Counted from the stretch's first letter, positions 31,916 to 45,200 are shown. The stretch: DNA of 64,000 bases from Pleurodeles waltl (GCF_031143425.1 NC_090446.1:1022275066-1022339065), one strand, 5' to 3'. Notes: generated from the sequence alone by a model not told the origin. Program-made: numbers and translations.

Positions 31916-34577
31916 TGTAGGAAGTTGGCTCTGTATGTACTATTTCAAAGTAAGAAATAGCATGCACAGAGTCCAAGGGTTCCCCTTAGAGGTAAGATAG
32001 TGGCAAAAAGAGATAATTATAATGCTCTATTTTGTGGTAGTGTGGTCGAGCAGTAGGCTTATCAGAGGGTAGTGTTAAGCATTTGTTGTACATACACAGG
32101 CAATAAATGAGGAACACATACAGTACACTCAAAGACAATTCCAGGCCAATAGGTTTTTATAGAGAAAAATATATTTTCTTAGTTTATTTTAAGAACCACA
32201 GGTTCAAAATTTACAAGTAATACTTCAAATGAAAGGTATTTCACTAAGGTATTCTAGGAACTTTGAATCAACACAATATCATGTACAGTTGTAGCAAAAA
32301 TGGCAATAAGCTATTTTAAAACTAGACACATTGAAATTGTCAACAGTTCCTGGGGGAGGTAAGTTTTGGTTAGTTTTGCAGGTAAGTAAAACACCTAAAG
32401 GGTTCAAAGTTGGGTCCAAGGTAGCCCACCATTGGGGGTTCAGGGCAACCCCAAAGTTACCACACCAGCAGCTCAGGGCCGGTCAGGTGCAGAGGTCAAA
32501 GTGGTGCCCAAAACGCCTAGGCTTCAATGGAGAAGGGGGTGCCCCGGTTCCAGTCAGCCAGCAGGTAAGTACCCGCGACTTCGGAGGGCAGACCAGGTGG
32601 GTTTTGTAGGGCACCGGGGGGGACACAAGTCAGCACAAAAAGTACACCCTCAGCGTCACAGGGGCGGCCGGGTGCAGTGTGCAAACAGGCGTAGGGTTTG
32701 CAATTGGTTTCAATGGGAGACCCAGGGGTCTCTTCAGCGAAGCAGGCAGGCAAGGGGGGGCTCCTCGGGGTAGCTACCACCTGGGCAAGGGAGAGGGCCA
32801 CCTGGGGGTCACTTCTGCACTGGAGGGCGGATCCTTCAGGTCCTGGGGGCTGCGGGTGCAGTGTCTTTACCAGGCGTCGGGTTCTTTGCAGCAGGCAGTC
32901 GCGGTCAGGGGGAGCCTCTGGATTCCCTCTACAGGCGTCGCTGTAGGGGTTCAGGGGGGTCGCCTCTGGCTACTCACTGGCTCGCAGTCACTGGGGAGTC
33001 CTCCCTGTAGTGCTGTTTCTCCGCAGGTCTAGCCGGGGGCATCGGGTGCAGAGTGGAAAGTCTCACACTTCCGGTGGGAAACGTGGAGTCCTTTAAAAGT
33101 TGTTTCTTTGTTGCAAGTTTCAGTTTTTGTGGAACAGGGTCGCTGTCCTTGGGGGTTCCTGGTCCTTTTAGATGCAGGGTAGTCCTCTGAGGCTTCAGAG
33201 GTCGCTGGACCCTGGGGGACGCGTCGCTGTTGCAGTTTTTCTTGAAGTGGGGAGAGAGGTCAAAGCAGTTGGTATCTCCGTCTTCTCTGCAGGGCTTTCA
33301 GGTCAGCAGTCCTTCTTCATCTTCAGGTTGCAGGAATCTGATTTCCTAGGTTCTGGGGGCCCCTAAATACTCAATTTAGGGGTGTGTTTAGGTCTGGGGG
33401 GTTAGTAGCCAATGGCTACTAGCCCTGAGGGTGGCTACACCCTCTTTGTGCCTCCTCCCTGAGGGGAGGGGAGCACATCCCTAATCCTATTGGGGGAATC
33501 CTCCATCTGCAAGATGGAGGATTTCCAAAAGTCAGAGTCACCTCAGCTCAGGACACCTTAGGGGTTGTCCTGACTGGCCAGTGACTCCTCCTTGTTTTTC
33601 TCATTATCTCCTCCGGCCTTGCCGCCAAAAGTGGGGCCGTGGCCGGAGGGGGTAGGCATCTCCACTAGCTGGAATGCCCTGTGGCGCTGTAACAAAGGGG
33701 GTGAGCCTTTGAGGCTCACCGCCAGGTGTTACAGCTCCTGCAGGGGGAGGTGAGAAGCACCCAGTACAGGCTTTGTTACTAGCCACAGAGTGACAAAGGC
33801 ACTCTTCCCATGTGGCCAGCAACATGTCTGGTGTGTGGCAGGCTGTCAAAACTAGTCAGCTCACACTGGAAGTCGGGTATATTTTCAGGGGGCATCTCTA
33901 AGATGCCCTCTGGGGTGTATTTCACAATAAAATGTACACTGGCATCAGTGTGCATTTATTGTGCTGAGAAGTTTGATACCAAACTTCCCAGTTTTCAGTG
34001 TAGCCATTATGGTGCTGTGGAGTTTGTGTATGACAGACTCCCAGACCATATACTCTTATGGCTACACTGCACTTACAATGTCTAAGGTTTTGCTTAGACA
34101 CTGTAGGGGCATAGTGCTCATGCACCTATGCCCTCACCTATGGTATAGTGCACCCTGCCTTAGGGCTGTAAGGCCTGCTAGAGGGGTGACTTATCTATGC
34201 CATGGGCAGTGTGAGGTTGGCATGGCACCCTGAGGGGAATGCCATGTCGACTTAGTCATTTTGTCCCCACCAGCACACACAAGCTGGCAAGCAGTGTGTC
34301 TGTGCTGAGTGAGGGGTCCCCAGGGTGGCATAAGACATGCTGCAGCCCTTAGAGACCTTCCCTGGCATCAGGGCCCTTGGTACCAGGGGTACCAGTTACA
34401 AGGGACTTACCTTGATGCCAGGGTGTGCCAATTGTGGAGACAAAGGTACAGTTTTAGGGAAAGAACACTGCTGCTGGGGCCTGGTTAGCAGGCCTCAGCA
34501 CACTTTCAAATCATAACTTGGCATCAGCAAAGGCAAAAAGTTAGGGGGTAACCATGCCAAGGAGGCATTTCCTTACA
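31916..34577 (-). mobile_element. Solo-LTR-like element, family B copy 1
   Basis: A 2,662-bp insertion with ends TGTAGGAAG and TTTCCTTACA (TG...CA), flanked by GTGGT on both sides (31911-31915, 34578-34582). Read on the minus strand it opens TGTAAGGAAATGCC and shares the motif GGCATGGTTACCCCC with the 5' end of family A, so the two families are related and this copy is in minus orientation. AATAAA-type signals on that strand lie near 32180-32200, close to its 3' end. No gag or pol sequence is present. LTR-B #2 at 62007 aligns with it from its first base. It sits downstream of SANT-B in Harbinger #1. Confidence 0.8.
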
Positions 34578-34582
34578 GTGGT

Positions 34583-35049
34583 GTTTTGTGCGTGGATGCT
34601 GTGTGAGTGATGGTGTTGAGTGCCTGTGAATGCTAGTTTGTAGATGGTGGTGTCTCTCTCTGCCATTCAGTCGCAATTGTGGTCGTAAGGGTTTGTGGGT
34701 GATGTGGGTGTGTGTTTTATATTGTATTGGATATGTGGGAGTGGTGTGTGTATGTGTATCAGGTGTGTGTATTTCGAATTGTCCAATGTGGTTGTGTTTT
34801 GTAAATGTGCGTGGATTCGTGGGTCGTGATAGTGTGGGCGTATTCCTGTTGGCATGACGGTGGAGGTTTTGTTATCGCCAGTTTATCACTGACCTTTGGT
34901 GTGGCGGACTTGTGTGGGTGTCTGGATTTTGGCAGATTCCGGGCTGTGGGTCGTAATAGCTGTGGCGAAATTCCGCGGCCACAGTGGTGTGTTGGCGGTC
35001 TTCTGCACGGCGTTAAGTGGGATTTTCCGCCAATGTTGTAATGACCCCC
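34583..35049. other. Harbinger copy 1 right end, non-coding
   Basis: T/G-rich subterminal sequence that aligns with about 57045-57541 of copy 2 and ends in the inverted repeat. Nothing coding is seen. Confidence 0.65.
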
Positions 35050-35289
35050 TATATCTTAATGGCTAGTAGGTTTAGGTAGTGACAGCCACTTAAGCATCAG
35101 GAATAGGAAACAACATTAAAGTTGTTGCCTTAAGAACAACATAATATCATCAGTGTTTTATAGGGCTGTGCAATCTTTTCACAAAGCAAATTGTTGTTTG
35201 ACATACCATATGTGAAATGTAAGAAGGGAGTGAAGCTAATGCCCATTGAATTCTTGGCCTCTCAGCTGTGTTGGTACCAACTTTCACAC
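35050..35289. other. Short gene-free stretch
   Basis: AT-rich flank between the Harbinger end and the LINE fragment. No feature recognised. Confidence 0.45.
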
Positions 35290-36320
35290 CAGCTCCTCAC
35301 ACACAACATGGTGGCATTTATCAGGAGTCCATCTTAATCCCTCTATTATTCAACATCAACCTAACTCCCTGACCAAACCTGATTATATCATTCAGCTTCA
35401 CATGTTACAACTATACAGATGAATCCCAAATCATTTGAAAAATGGATGGTCTGGAACACCTCTAAAATACAAAACTTGATGACTGCCTCCGGGACATAAG
35501 TATATGGATGATGAATACCCACCTAAAGCTAAATACAACAAAGACAGAGAATACAACCTGCAAACAATGGTAAATTCCAGACTACCATCATAAGACAAGT
35601 AACATGACTTCCCTCCAAAAATATCAAGAGTAGTAAGAAACCTTGGGTTAACCATTGATTCAGACCACTATTTGATACCACATATTAATAGCTTCAAACA
35701 GAGTGCCATCTACTATGTTGCATCCTCCCATACCTTAGATTTCAACAGAAACTGTAAACTATTCTCATGCTCGTAATCTCCAAACTTGAGAATGCCAACA
35801 GCCTATATGTACGTGCACCTGCATTCATCATACAAAGAATACAGTTCATCAAAAATGCTGCTCCAAGACTTCTCTGCCTTCAACCAAGAGAATACAAGAC
35901 TTTAGTCTTGAGGTCACTCCACTGGCTACCTATAGTAAGAAGGGCAATGTTCAAGGCGCTTTTCAATGTCCACAAAGCCTGCTATACCTATAAGCTAATA
36001 TCAACACTCCAGGCTTGCACCACTTATCACAGTTCACAAAAAAGAGAAGAGATATATTCAGGTCACCACAGGAATACTCCCCAGTTATTAAGGGAGGATG
36101 CAAATGTAGGCAGCAAACTTGTTCCTCTTGGTCCCTTGACCCCTATTGAAAATGGGCGTCATTGTTTAGTTGCTCCACTTATCACCATACCACCTTACCA
36201 TAAGAAATCTGTAGAAAGGCACTTCTTTTAGAACTGACTACCAGCTGGCATTCGAAGCATCCAGGAGCATTTACATATCAGAAGACAGGTGAAAACATGG
36301 CTGTTTCTCAGACAGCGTTA
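35290..36320 (+). pseudogene. Decayed L2/CR1-like LINE reverse transcriptase, C-terminal part
   Basis: Conceptual translation in changing frames shows eroded versions of the conserved late RT blocks: NYTDESQI where YADDTQI-type sequence is expected (near 35410), then LDDCLRDISIWMMNTHLKLN (near 35475-35535). The open frame 35767-36231 has IQFIKNAAPRLLCL and LRSLHWLPIVRRAMFKALFN, the typical pattern of the C-terminal region in L2, CR1 and Rex families. A trace of the closing FKxxLKTWLF-type motif (RRQVKTWLFL) is near 36280-36305. No 5' part or defined ends are visible. The exact clade is not resolved. Confidence 0.7.
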
Positions 36321-38279
36321 CTCACACATTCCAGCAACAAAACACAGAAAGAGAGTCACACCCCCAATCTTCAGCTTACTATCAACAGATTGGAAGCAAC
36401 CCAACCAGCAAACTACTTTTGATAGAAAGGTAAGTTAAGGAAGGCTGACCTATGTTTTGCCGGGGGAAAATATAGTTATCTAAATTCATACATAACACTT
36501 GTAGCCCACACTAATACTAATACCAATAACCCTCAGCAGTCTGCATCCAACTATAACTTATACATCTTAAATTCAGATAAGACGTATCTTCAATGAGGAC
36601 TGTCCATCACCAGTACTGTGCAGCCAATAAATCAGCCATCCCTAAATGAATAGGCACGGAATGACTGAAGAGTCAATGAGAGGACTTTAACCTAGTCCAG
36701 CATTGCAGGGCCAAAATAAAAGGACAGTATGGCTGCTTCTTTACGTCTCACAATGATACAAAGTTATGGGATGATGGTAACAATGCACATCCCAGCAGAT
36801 CTCTCCACTTCTCTCTTCCTTCAGTCATGCCAGTCAGGCCCACAAGTACACACAACATTTCTGATTGGACAACCCAGAGCATTAACCAGCTAAGCAAACT
36901 ATAATCATAAGAAATATCTTAAAGGGACTTATGAGATGCTAAAAAAATAACCTAAACTTTGCATGTGTCTCTCACACCTCATCATCCATCATACTGCTAC
37001 GCGCTGTCCCATAACAGGATAACTGTACCTTGTGGTCATCATGCATGGCATGGAAGCACTTCCCAGATATAATTATAAAACAAAGACAACATCCTTCCAA
37101 CAACACACCACTCTATATGGCGTACCTTGCTGCCCATGTATATAATAACCACTTCAGTGTCACACATGGGGATAGTAAGTGCTATGTAAATGCTGCAATA
37201 CAATACAATATTTACACATGTGCATCACCAAGAATTGTTTTGTTCCTGTTAGAATCTTTGGTTTTGTCACACTTCAGAATCACAAAACAAAATGTGCTTT
37301 ATTTCTGCTTTCATAATTGCAGATATATGTTGAAATATGTATGTGTACACTTCATTTACAGTCAGTTTTTGAGCATTAGAAACAAATTGACATCCTGCAG
37401 TCTTTATTTTAGCACTTCTTGTACGCAGGGTCACTGTTGTATTTGGATGTGGAACTGGCTCTAAAGATGTGAAACCTTTGCCCGTGTAAAAATGCAAAAT
37501 AATGAAGTAATAGTATCACAAAATGTGTTGCATTAAGCAAATAATTCGTGTTTTGCTTGCAACATAATTAATTCAACATTGCCACATAATTATAATTTGG
37601 GCCTCCCCTGCCGCATAGCTCTACTGGCCCTGCCTGTACCCCAGCAAGACTGTCACATAGGTAACTTTTTAAAATCATCTCACTTTGCAGTCTGAGAACA
37701 TTAAAAGAGTAAGCAACAATTTGTCAGAAGACATAGCCTGACATTTAACCTCTGTCTTTGAACATGCAGTGAACGTAACAAGATAAGAAACATTTACAAT
37801 GCAATAGGTATCTCATTTTCTTGAGTTAAAGCTAAAGGCATTGTAAATTCATAACTGGACTTTTCATGCCACATAAATTGGTCAATCCTGCCTCATAGTT
37901 TTGTCTTTTCCAGGCAATATCAATCTAGTGGCCCAGCATTTAACTAAAGCACTTCCATTTACCTTCTTCCTCTATTTTAAAACAGAAACAATTATCATAT
38001 AAACCTTCATCATAAAGAAACTTTTGCTATTATATGGTAATGATCAAAACACAATATAAAAAATATAATTTGGGACGGATCGGAGGGTGAAAAGAGGGAG
38101 TTGGAAGAAAAGCTGGAGAAGACAAGTGGCGTAGTAACGGTGTCATGGGCCCTGGAGTTAGAAAGGAAAATGGTTGACTGCAATTTCGGTAGGAAAATAC
38201 AGCAGTAATTAGAGCAGAGTGAGGTCCATAGGTGTCTGGGCCTGGTGCCACTGCACCTGTTGCGCCATTGATAACTAGG
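36321..38279. other. Gene-free sequence, no feature recognised
   Basis: About 2 kb of AT-rich DNA. The largest frame, 37030-37464, has no domain and an unremarkable composition. No repeats, RNA genes or terminal motifs are seen. Confidence 0.5.
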
Positions 38280-39080
38280 ACTCAGGAGAGGAAGTGGATG
38301 GGGCAGAAAAAGAGAAGCAAAAGGAATTCAACAGAAAAAAGGAAGAAATAGAAGGAGTTGAAAAGAAATATAAGAAATGGAAAGAAAGAACGAGAAAATG
38401 AAAACACAACTAAGAGAAGAAATAGAGCAAACGTGTGAGACATAAGAAAAAAGGGAAGGAAGCTAGCGAACGAAAGATAAAGAGGAACAAATAATGAAAG
38501 AAGTGTGAAAAGAAATAGAGATAGTGAAAGAAACAAGCAATGAAAGAACCAGGGTAAGAATGTACTGACACATTTCCCATGGACACAGAATGGGAAAACC
38601 ACTTTGACACTTCGGGTCCCGACATGTAACTTGTGGCTTGCACATACATACGGGAGCAAAGATGGGAAAAAAGAGGGATTTATAGTAAAACATGAATTGA
38701 TAGATAAAGATAAGAAAAATACCAGAGCAAGGAAGAAAGATCTAAAAACAAAAGTGAAAGGACGCATACTGAGTCAAAGGAAAGAGCAAATAAAAAAACA
38801 AACAAAGAACGAAGGAAAGAGAAAAAAAATAGTGAAAGAATGCCTGATGAAGATAAAAGAAAGGAATGAAACAAGGAAAGTAATTACCAAGTTTTTGCGA
38901 GTTTGAAAGAGGAAGTAGCAAGAGGGAAATAAAAAAGGGAGAGGAGTAGAAATAAACAGTTGAAAGAAAGAGCGAAACTGTTAATGTGTGGATTTTAAGA
39001 GCTGGAAAGAGAAAAGTGGGGGAGAAAGAAAAGACTGAGAGTAAACAGAGTAAAGGAAAGAACGGAATGAGATAGGTGAA
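38280..39080. repeat. Purine-rich, low-complexity tract (GAAA/GGAA-type)
   Basis: For about 800 bp the plus strand is strongly biased to A and G, with irregular GAAA, GAAAG and AGGAA units and one break of normal composition near 38560-38650. It is a degenerate microsatellite rather than a gene; the long Phe/Leu/Ser-rich frames on the minus strand are the complement of the purine bias. Confidence 0.8.
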
Positions 39081-39359
39081 ACAGACTCTCCCAAATAAAG
39101 ATAGCACTTAAGAATAGCTTTAGTTGGCTCGCCCACGTCCTCAAACAGAAGTCAGAATGTTGAACAATAGGGGGCACTACAGAGCAGCATTATCAGAGTG
39201 AACCCCAATACAGCAATATTGGGTGTTGGACTCTTTTGCTTATGCAGGGTCATCCCCAATCTTTTTGCCTCCTGCCTCCTATTTTTTCTGACCTGTTGCT
39301 GTTGGCTTTTGAACTCTGAGCACTTTACCACTGCTAACCAGTGCTAAAGTGCATATGCT

Positions 39360-40048
39360 GCGGGGCGTGGCCAAGATGGCGGCGTGAGCAGATGTGTGTC
39401 CGCTCTAGCGGCGGGGTGGCCTCGCGGATGGCTGCAGGGCGTTGAGCCCACTAAGGCCCGACTTGGCGCGATGACGGGTGGGTGCCGGTGGCGGCTGTCG
39501 GCTGCGGAAGTACAGGTTCAGGGGGGCCACAACCCAGAGAGGCGACACGTGGCATCGGCCTTTCAAGACCGAGGGAGGCCGTCTGACGCCCAAGTGGTGA
39601 GAGTAGGACCCCCAGTGAGTTGTGGAGGGGGCGACGAAGTTCCCCTGGCCCCTCCTGGTCTCTGAGGTGCGAGGGCCCCGCGGAGTGCGGGGGTGAGCGT
39701 GGGCCCTCAGTTTGGTGGGACAATCGGCCCGCGGGGAGAGTAGGCCGGCGCCGGCCTAGGTGCACACTGCTGGATGGAGCTGGCCCCTGGTGGAGTCCTA
39801 TAACAGAAAGTGCTCCACTACTGCGTCCCCGGAGGAGAAGAGGAGGGGGAACGGACGTTCTTCCCAAGCCGGAACGAGTACAGAGGGCGAGAGTGGGCTG
39901 CTCCAGTGAGAGGTTCTGATTCGGTGCGAACTGGATTGCTCGGCAGCAGTGTGGACAGTGATTGGCGCTGGGCTGGTCCCTGTGCCGGCTGGTGAGCTGA
40001 ATCCTGACGGAGTCCTCTAAGCCGAAAAGGGACCAATCAGTGAGGGAG
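39360..40048 (+). promoter_or_regulatory. L1 copy 2 5' UTR
   Basis: GC-rich leader with CCAAGATGGCGG near position 10 of the element, the same motif and placement as in L1 #1. Promoter function is inferred from that conservation. Frames here are compositional. Confidence 0.55.
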
Positions 40049-40929
40049 ATGTTGACAAGATCTCACCCAGCGCAGGGCAAGCCGGCTGAAGGGGCCGTTA
40101 TGGCAAAGGGGCCTGAGGACCGGGTTGAGGCGGAGGATGATGGTGGGGCCAGAGTCACGAAAGGTTTTCTCTCCTCCTTGTTTGACTCGCTTAGGATGGA
40201 CCTGCAGGAGCTTCGAAGAGATATCTCCCAGGAGATGAGGGAGCTACGTGCCGATATTACGTCGCTAGCGGAAAGGGTGGCGAATGTCGAGGCAAGTGAG
40301 TTTTCCGGGGGGAAGAAGTGGAACAACTGCAACAGAAGGTCATACGTCTCCGTGAGCAACAGGAACTCCTACAGATGGCGACAGAGGACTTAGAAAACCG
40401 CTCTAGGCGGCATAACATACGCATCAGGGGAGCTCCGGCCGGGGTGGAAGGAGAGGATATTAGAGGGTTCGTCACAGCACTGTTCCCCTCCATCCTGGGC
40501 CCAGAAGATACGCAAGAGATCACCTTGGATCGGGTCCACAGAGCGGGCCGGATGGGAGAAACCAGGGAGCACCCTCCTGATATCTTAGCGTGTGTGCATA
40601 ACTACATGACTAAAGAAAGCATTCTGCAGAGAACGCGAAACCTCTCTCAGGTCCAGTTCAGAGGGCACACGCTTCAGCTATTCCAGGACCTCTCGCTGAG
40701 GACATTGCAGAGGCGACGAGAACTTAAGCCCATTACGGAGCACCTCCGGGCGAACTCTATGGCTTATACCTGGGGTCACCCCTTCCGCCTTGTGTTTCGT
40801 TGGGAGGACCAGCTGCATCAGGTGAAATCATTGCAGGAGGCGCACAGGATCCTACACTTGGAGGAGACGGAGCGTGGTGCCGGGCCGGGCAAGGATGCCA
40901 CTGCCGAGGACCGCCCGTGCTGGCAATAG
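40049..40929 (+). pseudogene. L1 copy 2 ORF1, one frameshift
   Basis: The frame opens MLTRSHPAQGKPAEG and enters a coiled coil (MDLQELRRDISQEMRELRAD). Around 40300-40320 the frame shifts, and the rest reads from there to 40929: end of the coiled coil, LENRSRRHNIRIRGAPAG (start of the RRM-like domain, as in L1 #1), and the C-terminal domain with HPFRLVFRWEDQ. Domain order is as in L1 ORF1 proteins; the basic tail of L1 #1 is missing. Confidence 0.82.
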
Positions 40930-41390
40930 AAGGAGAGGAAGAGGAAGCAACCGAGGCCATCCTCGACTGAACAAGCGCTGGAGAGACAATCTGTACTGAG
41001 CAGTATTGCAGCTGGGACCAGTGCCTAAAAGCAGATAGCACCCGCTGCAGTGGTCTGGGGTTGTTTTCAGAACAAGCAATGAAGCTGCTGGAGACTGGCC
41101 CGGGTGGTGGGGTCGCTGGATACCAAGTGATGACCTTGTGAGGTGGTGCCAACCCCTGTCAGGATTTTGCCTCTTTTTGAACGTGTGATAGAGGACTTGT
41201 GTGTTTAGATATGCACCTGATGTGCACCTTTGTTTTATGTTGTTGGGCTTCCCCCGAAATTCTTATATGCTATGGTCTTGATCACTGTCACTATGTGTGC
41301 GGGCCATCCCTGGGCCGTCCTTGTCTCCTGTCCCTGGGTGAGGGTCCCCGCTTCGATTGCACGACCCGCTTAGTCATGCATGTCCCTTAA

Positions 41391-44300
41391 ATGTCTAAGC
41401 CTTAATGTCCGGGGGCTTAATAGTCCAGCAAAGAGGTTGGCGATCCTTTCTGCCCTTGAGAGGTCTGAGAGTCATATCTGCCTCCTACAGGAGAAGCACT
41501 TATTGTCTAAGGATACATATTGTATGCGCTCGAGGTGATTTCCCCGGCAGATTTGGTCCTCTGATCCTACGAAGCATGCTGGGGTGGCGATACTAATATC
41601 AAGTGCCTTTCCTGGGGAGGTAGTTGCCAAGATACATGAGCTCAAGGGTAGGTTCCTGGCCATTAGGGTGCGTATTAGGACATTCCACTTCACTATTGCC
41701 ACATTATATGCCCCTAACGCATAGCAAGAAACATTCATGAGGCAGACCATATCACCAATGCTTACTACACCAGACAGTGCTATTCTTGTAAGGGGGGACT
41801 TCAATTTGGTCATGGACAATGAATTGGATCGTTCTGGGCACCGATATGGGCAGACGGGGGCGCTGACTCGGGCAGGCGGCAGTGGCTAGCGGATTGTGAT
41901 TTAGAGGACGTCTGGAGGAGGGCGCACCTGACGCTCCAGGACTGCACATTCTATTCAGCCTCCTCCAAGATGTATACGCGTATAGACTTCTTCTTAGCCT
42001 CCTCAGAGTTTACGTCCCGAATCAGGGAGACTGCAATTGAGACTCGAGCTCTGACAGATCTTGCCCCCATTACGTTGGTGGCCCGTCTTGATGGGGGGCG
42101 AGTAGGGACACCGGGCTGGCGCTTTAGAGATACTATACTGCAGAGCTGGGTGGCGGAGGAGATGCTGCGACACGCGATCCTGGACTACCTTAGTCACAAT
42201 GACGATGGGAGGACTAGTCTAGAGACAGTTTGGGAGGCACTGAAAGTAGTAGTCCGCAGAGAGATGATATCGCTTTCGGCCATAGAAAATAAAGCAAAGA
42301 GAGTGCAGAGGGCGGTGTTAGAGCATAAAGTGGCGGCTCTGGAGTGCTCCCACAAGCATTCTGGCGCTCCCAGAGTGTGGAGGGAGTTGGAGAGGGCACG
42401 TCATCAGCTGAAACGGCTGGATTGGGACAGGGCAGAGTATGCAGTAGCTCGACTTAAACATAAATATTATATAGGGAGTAATCGCTGTGGGAAACTCCTG
42501 GCCCACCATCTGAGGGTGCAGCGCTCGGCCACGGCTATAAAGATTTTGCTTTCCCCTTCTGAGGGTGAGGTACGAATGAACAGACAAATGGCTGAGGTGT
42601 TTGCTGATTTTTATAGAGAGTTGTATGCAGCAGACACGGGGACGATGCAGACCCTTCCACCTATCTCGCGGAATGTCGTATTGCCCCACTCCGCGAGTGG
42701 GATGCGACCACCCTGGACCGGCCCATAAGGTTTGAGGAGGTGATCTCGGCGATTTCCCGTCTGAAAGTTGGGAAGTCGTCTGGCCCGGACGGCTTCACCG
42801 CGCTTTTCTATAAAACTTTCTGCCCGGAACTAGCTCCGCTCCTGGCTCGGCTCTTTAACTCCTTTCTGGTGACCAGAACCCTCTCGTCCAGCATGTTGGA
42901 GGCCACCATCATGGTCATTCATAAGCCGGGGAAGAACCCGTAAGAATGTGGCTCATACCGGCCCATCTCGCTTCTAAATATAGATGCCAAACTGTTTACA
43001 GATATCCTGGCGTAGCGCCTTAATCCCTTTATGCCTGGACTCATAGTCCCGGATCAGGCGGGCTTCATACTCCACCGACAGTGCGGGGACAATACGAAAC
43101 ATCTCTTACACTTAATTGATAAAACTAACAGATCTATAGAGAGGTGCTCCTCCTCTCCATTGATGCGGAGAAAGCTTTTGATAGGGTACACTGGCCCTAT
43201 CTTTTCCAGGAACTGGAGCGCTTTGGAGTGGGCCCGTCGTTTAGGTCCTGGAATCAATGCATCTACTGTGCACCCAAGGCCGCAGTCCGAGTAAATGGGA
43301 CTCTGTCATTGCCGTTTCCGATAGGTCAGGGGACACGACCGGGGTGGCCGCTCTCCCTTCTGTTGTTTGCGCTCTACATGGAGCCTCTAGTTCAGCACCT
43401 TCGCGATAATCCTTGCATCTCCAGTGTCAAATTTGGGGGAGACTATCACCTCATTAGTTTGTATGTGGATGAAGTGATTCTCACTTTGGCGGAGCCCATG
43501 GCCTCGCTACCGGCCCTCATGGAAGCCCTTAGCGTGTTTAGCGGGGTCTCTGGGTTTAAAGTGAACATGCAGAAGTCACAATTGTTAAGTTTGTCAACCC
43601 TCCCGGAGCATGAGGAGAGTCTAAGGTCTCGCTATCCCTTTATTTGGTCAGCGTCGCATGTGGTATTGAATTGGCAACTTCGGTGGCAAAGACGTCTAAC
43701 CTGAACTATTCTTCCCTCTCTCAGGAGATTTTACGGGACCTTGGAAAATGGGGGAAACAGAAGCTCTCCTGGTTCGGCAGAGTCTCCGCGGTGAGGATGA
43801 CAGTATTGTCGCGCATACTTTATGTGTTTCAAATGCTTCCTCTGGCTCCGCCGCCCCACACTATAGCGACACTCCAGTCAGCGGTCCTGAAAGTTATATG
43901 GGATGGGAAACCGGCGTGGATTCCGTAGAGCGCCTTGTACCGTCCTAAGGAGGAGGGAGGGCTGGCGGTCCCTTGCCTGCTGAGGTATTTCCAAGCCACT
44001 CAGCTGCGCTTTCTGCTGGAATGGAGCCGTCCGCTCACTGAAAAGCACTGGTGCTTTATGGACCAGGTGGTCGCTGGGTCCCACATTTGGAAGGAGCCCT
44101 GGCTTTGGCGTAGGCACAGAGCTCCGGGGCTTTATTCTTCCCTGATTACAGGCGCAATGCTTCGGTGTGGGATGTGGTGGCAAAGAAGCACGGTCTGACG
44201 ACATTCCCATCTCCTATGTCACCGATCTGTGAGAATCCCGACTTTGTCCCAGGTCTACAGGTGGAGCATTTTCACAGTTGGTATGAAGGGGGCTGCAAAA

Positions 44301-45200
44301 GGGTAGGGTGCTTATTCGATGCGGACGAAGTAATCTCTCTTTGACCAGATGAGGGAGATGTATGGGCTGACGGAGGCAGATAGGCTAATGCACTATCAGG
44401 TTTGGCATTGGGCCCTTCTGCCAGCGAACCGGCCTTTGATAGATAGACCGCTCACGCCGTTTGAGAAATGGCTTCTGGTTAAAAAAGATGGCAAGCGGGC
44501 GATATTGGAATTGTATAGACTTCTGCAGGGGGTGGAGCGGCTGACTAAATCCAAGGGGCAGAGGAGATGGGAGGGAGCTGACAGAGGAAGAATGGGAAAG
44601 TATCCATTATAGAGCGCATCACACTGCCTACAACACCTCAAGGACAGAGACGGCATATAAGCTGGCTACCTATTAGTACTATACCCCGGCAAGTCGTGCC
44701 TTTGCTGGAGGGGGTGTGGCAACACGGGTACACTTATACACCTACTTTGGCACTCCCCCAAGTTACAGAGGTACTGGAAGGGTATCCTAGACAACATAGA
44801 CAGAGTATTCCAGACAGAGATTCCTAGATTGCTGTCATATGTTATTTTGGGCTTACCCAACCCTCTCACTTTCCCTCTTTGTTCGGAGAGAGGGCGGCAG
44901 ATGGCCCTGGCCCTTAATGCTGTGCTGCAGGCGATCCTAGCTCTCTGGGGCTCGGACAGGCTGCCGACTTATACCTCTTGGCTGCACAAGCTTTGGTTCA
45001 TTCTGGCAATGGAGAAACTAACACTGGCATCCAGGCAGCGGGCAGGAGACATTTGTACTCTATGGAGACCGTTCATTCAGATTTTGTCCACGGAATTTAA
45101 CAAGCTGACTTGCCCAGCATACATGGAGACACCTGATGAAGTTGTTTGGCCGTTAGAGAGGGCCGAGGATGGAGGTTTTGATTGTGGGAGCCGGGGCGGG
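41391..45200 (+). pseudogene. L1 copy 2 ORF2, many breaks
   Basis: The endonuclease domain (41391-42000) is broken by several stops, with GDFNLVMDNE still readable. A long open stretch, 41970-42728, covers the region between the endonuclease and reverse transcriptase. RT blocks follow in alternating frames: GKSSGPDGFTALFY, a TAA at about 42942, SYRPISLLN, LSIDAEKAFDRVHW. The catalytic motif reads YVDEVILT in place of the YADD of L1 #1, a loss of one catalytic Asp. C-terminal fragments are visible to about 45200. The gene is dead. Confidence 0.85.

Larger units (their letters stand above)
20489..35049 (+). mobile_element. Harbinger-type DNA transposon copy 1 (three genes, with two nested insertions)
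   Basis: The left end is GGTGGTCATTACAACCCTGG and the right end is the near inverse, CCAATGTTGTAATGACCCCC, with the imperfect 3-bp flanks TCT and TAT. Removing the nested Harbinger #3 (24376-27915) and LTR-B #1 (31916-34577) leaves about 8.35 kb, matching copy 2 (45880-57541) gene for gene in the same order and orientation. Gene order is Myb-A (minus), transposase (plus), SANT-B (minus). A minisatellite lies between the left end and Myb-A. The DDE transposase and SANT partner genes place it in the PIF/Harbinger superfamily. All three genes are broken. Confidence 0.88.

Noticed and set aside
37030..37464. 144-residue frame in otherwise gene-free DNA
   Set aside because: No domain, no homologous copy in the window, AT-rich and unsupported by any splice or promoter signal I can see.
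38282..39107. Phe/Leu/Ser-rich frames that look like membrane proteins
   Set aside because: They are the complement of a purine-rich low-complexity tract; the apparent hydrophobicity follows from TTT/CTT/TCC codons.
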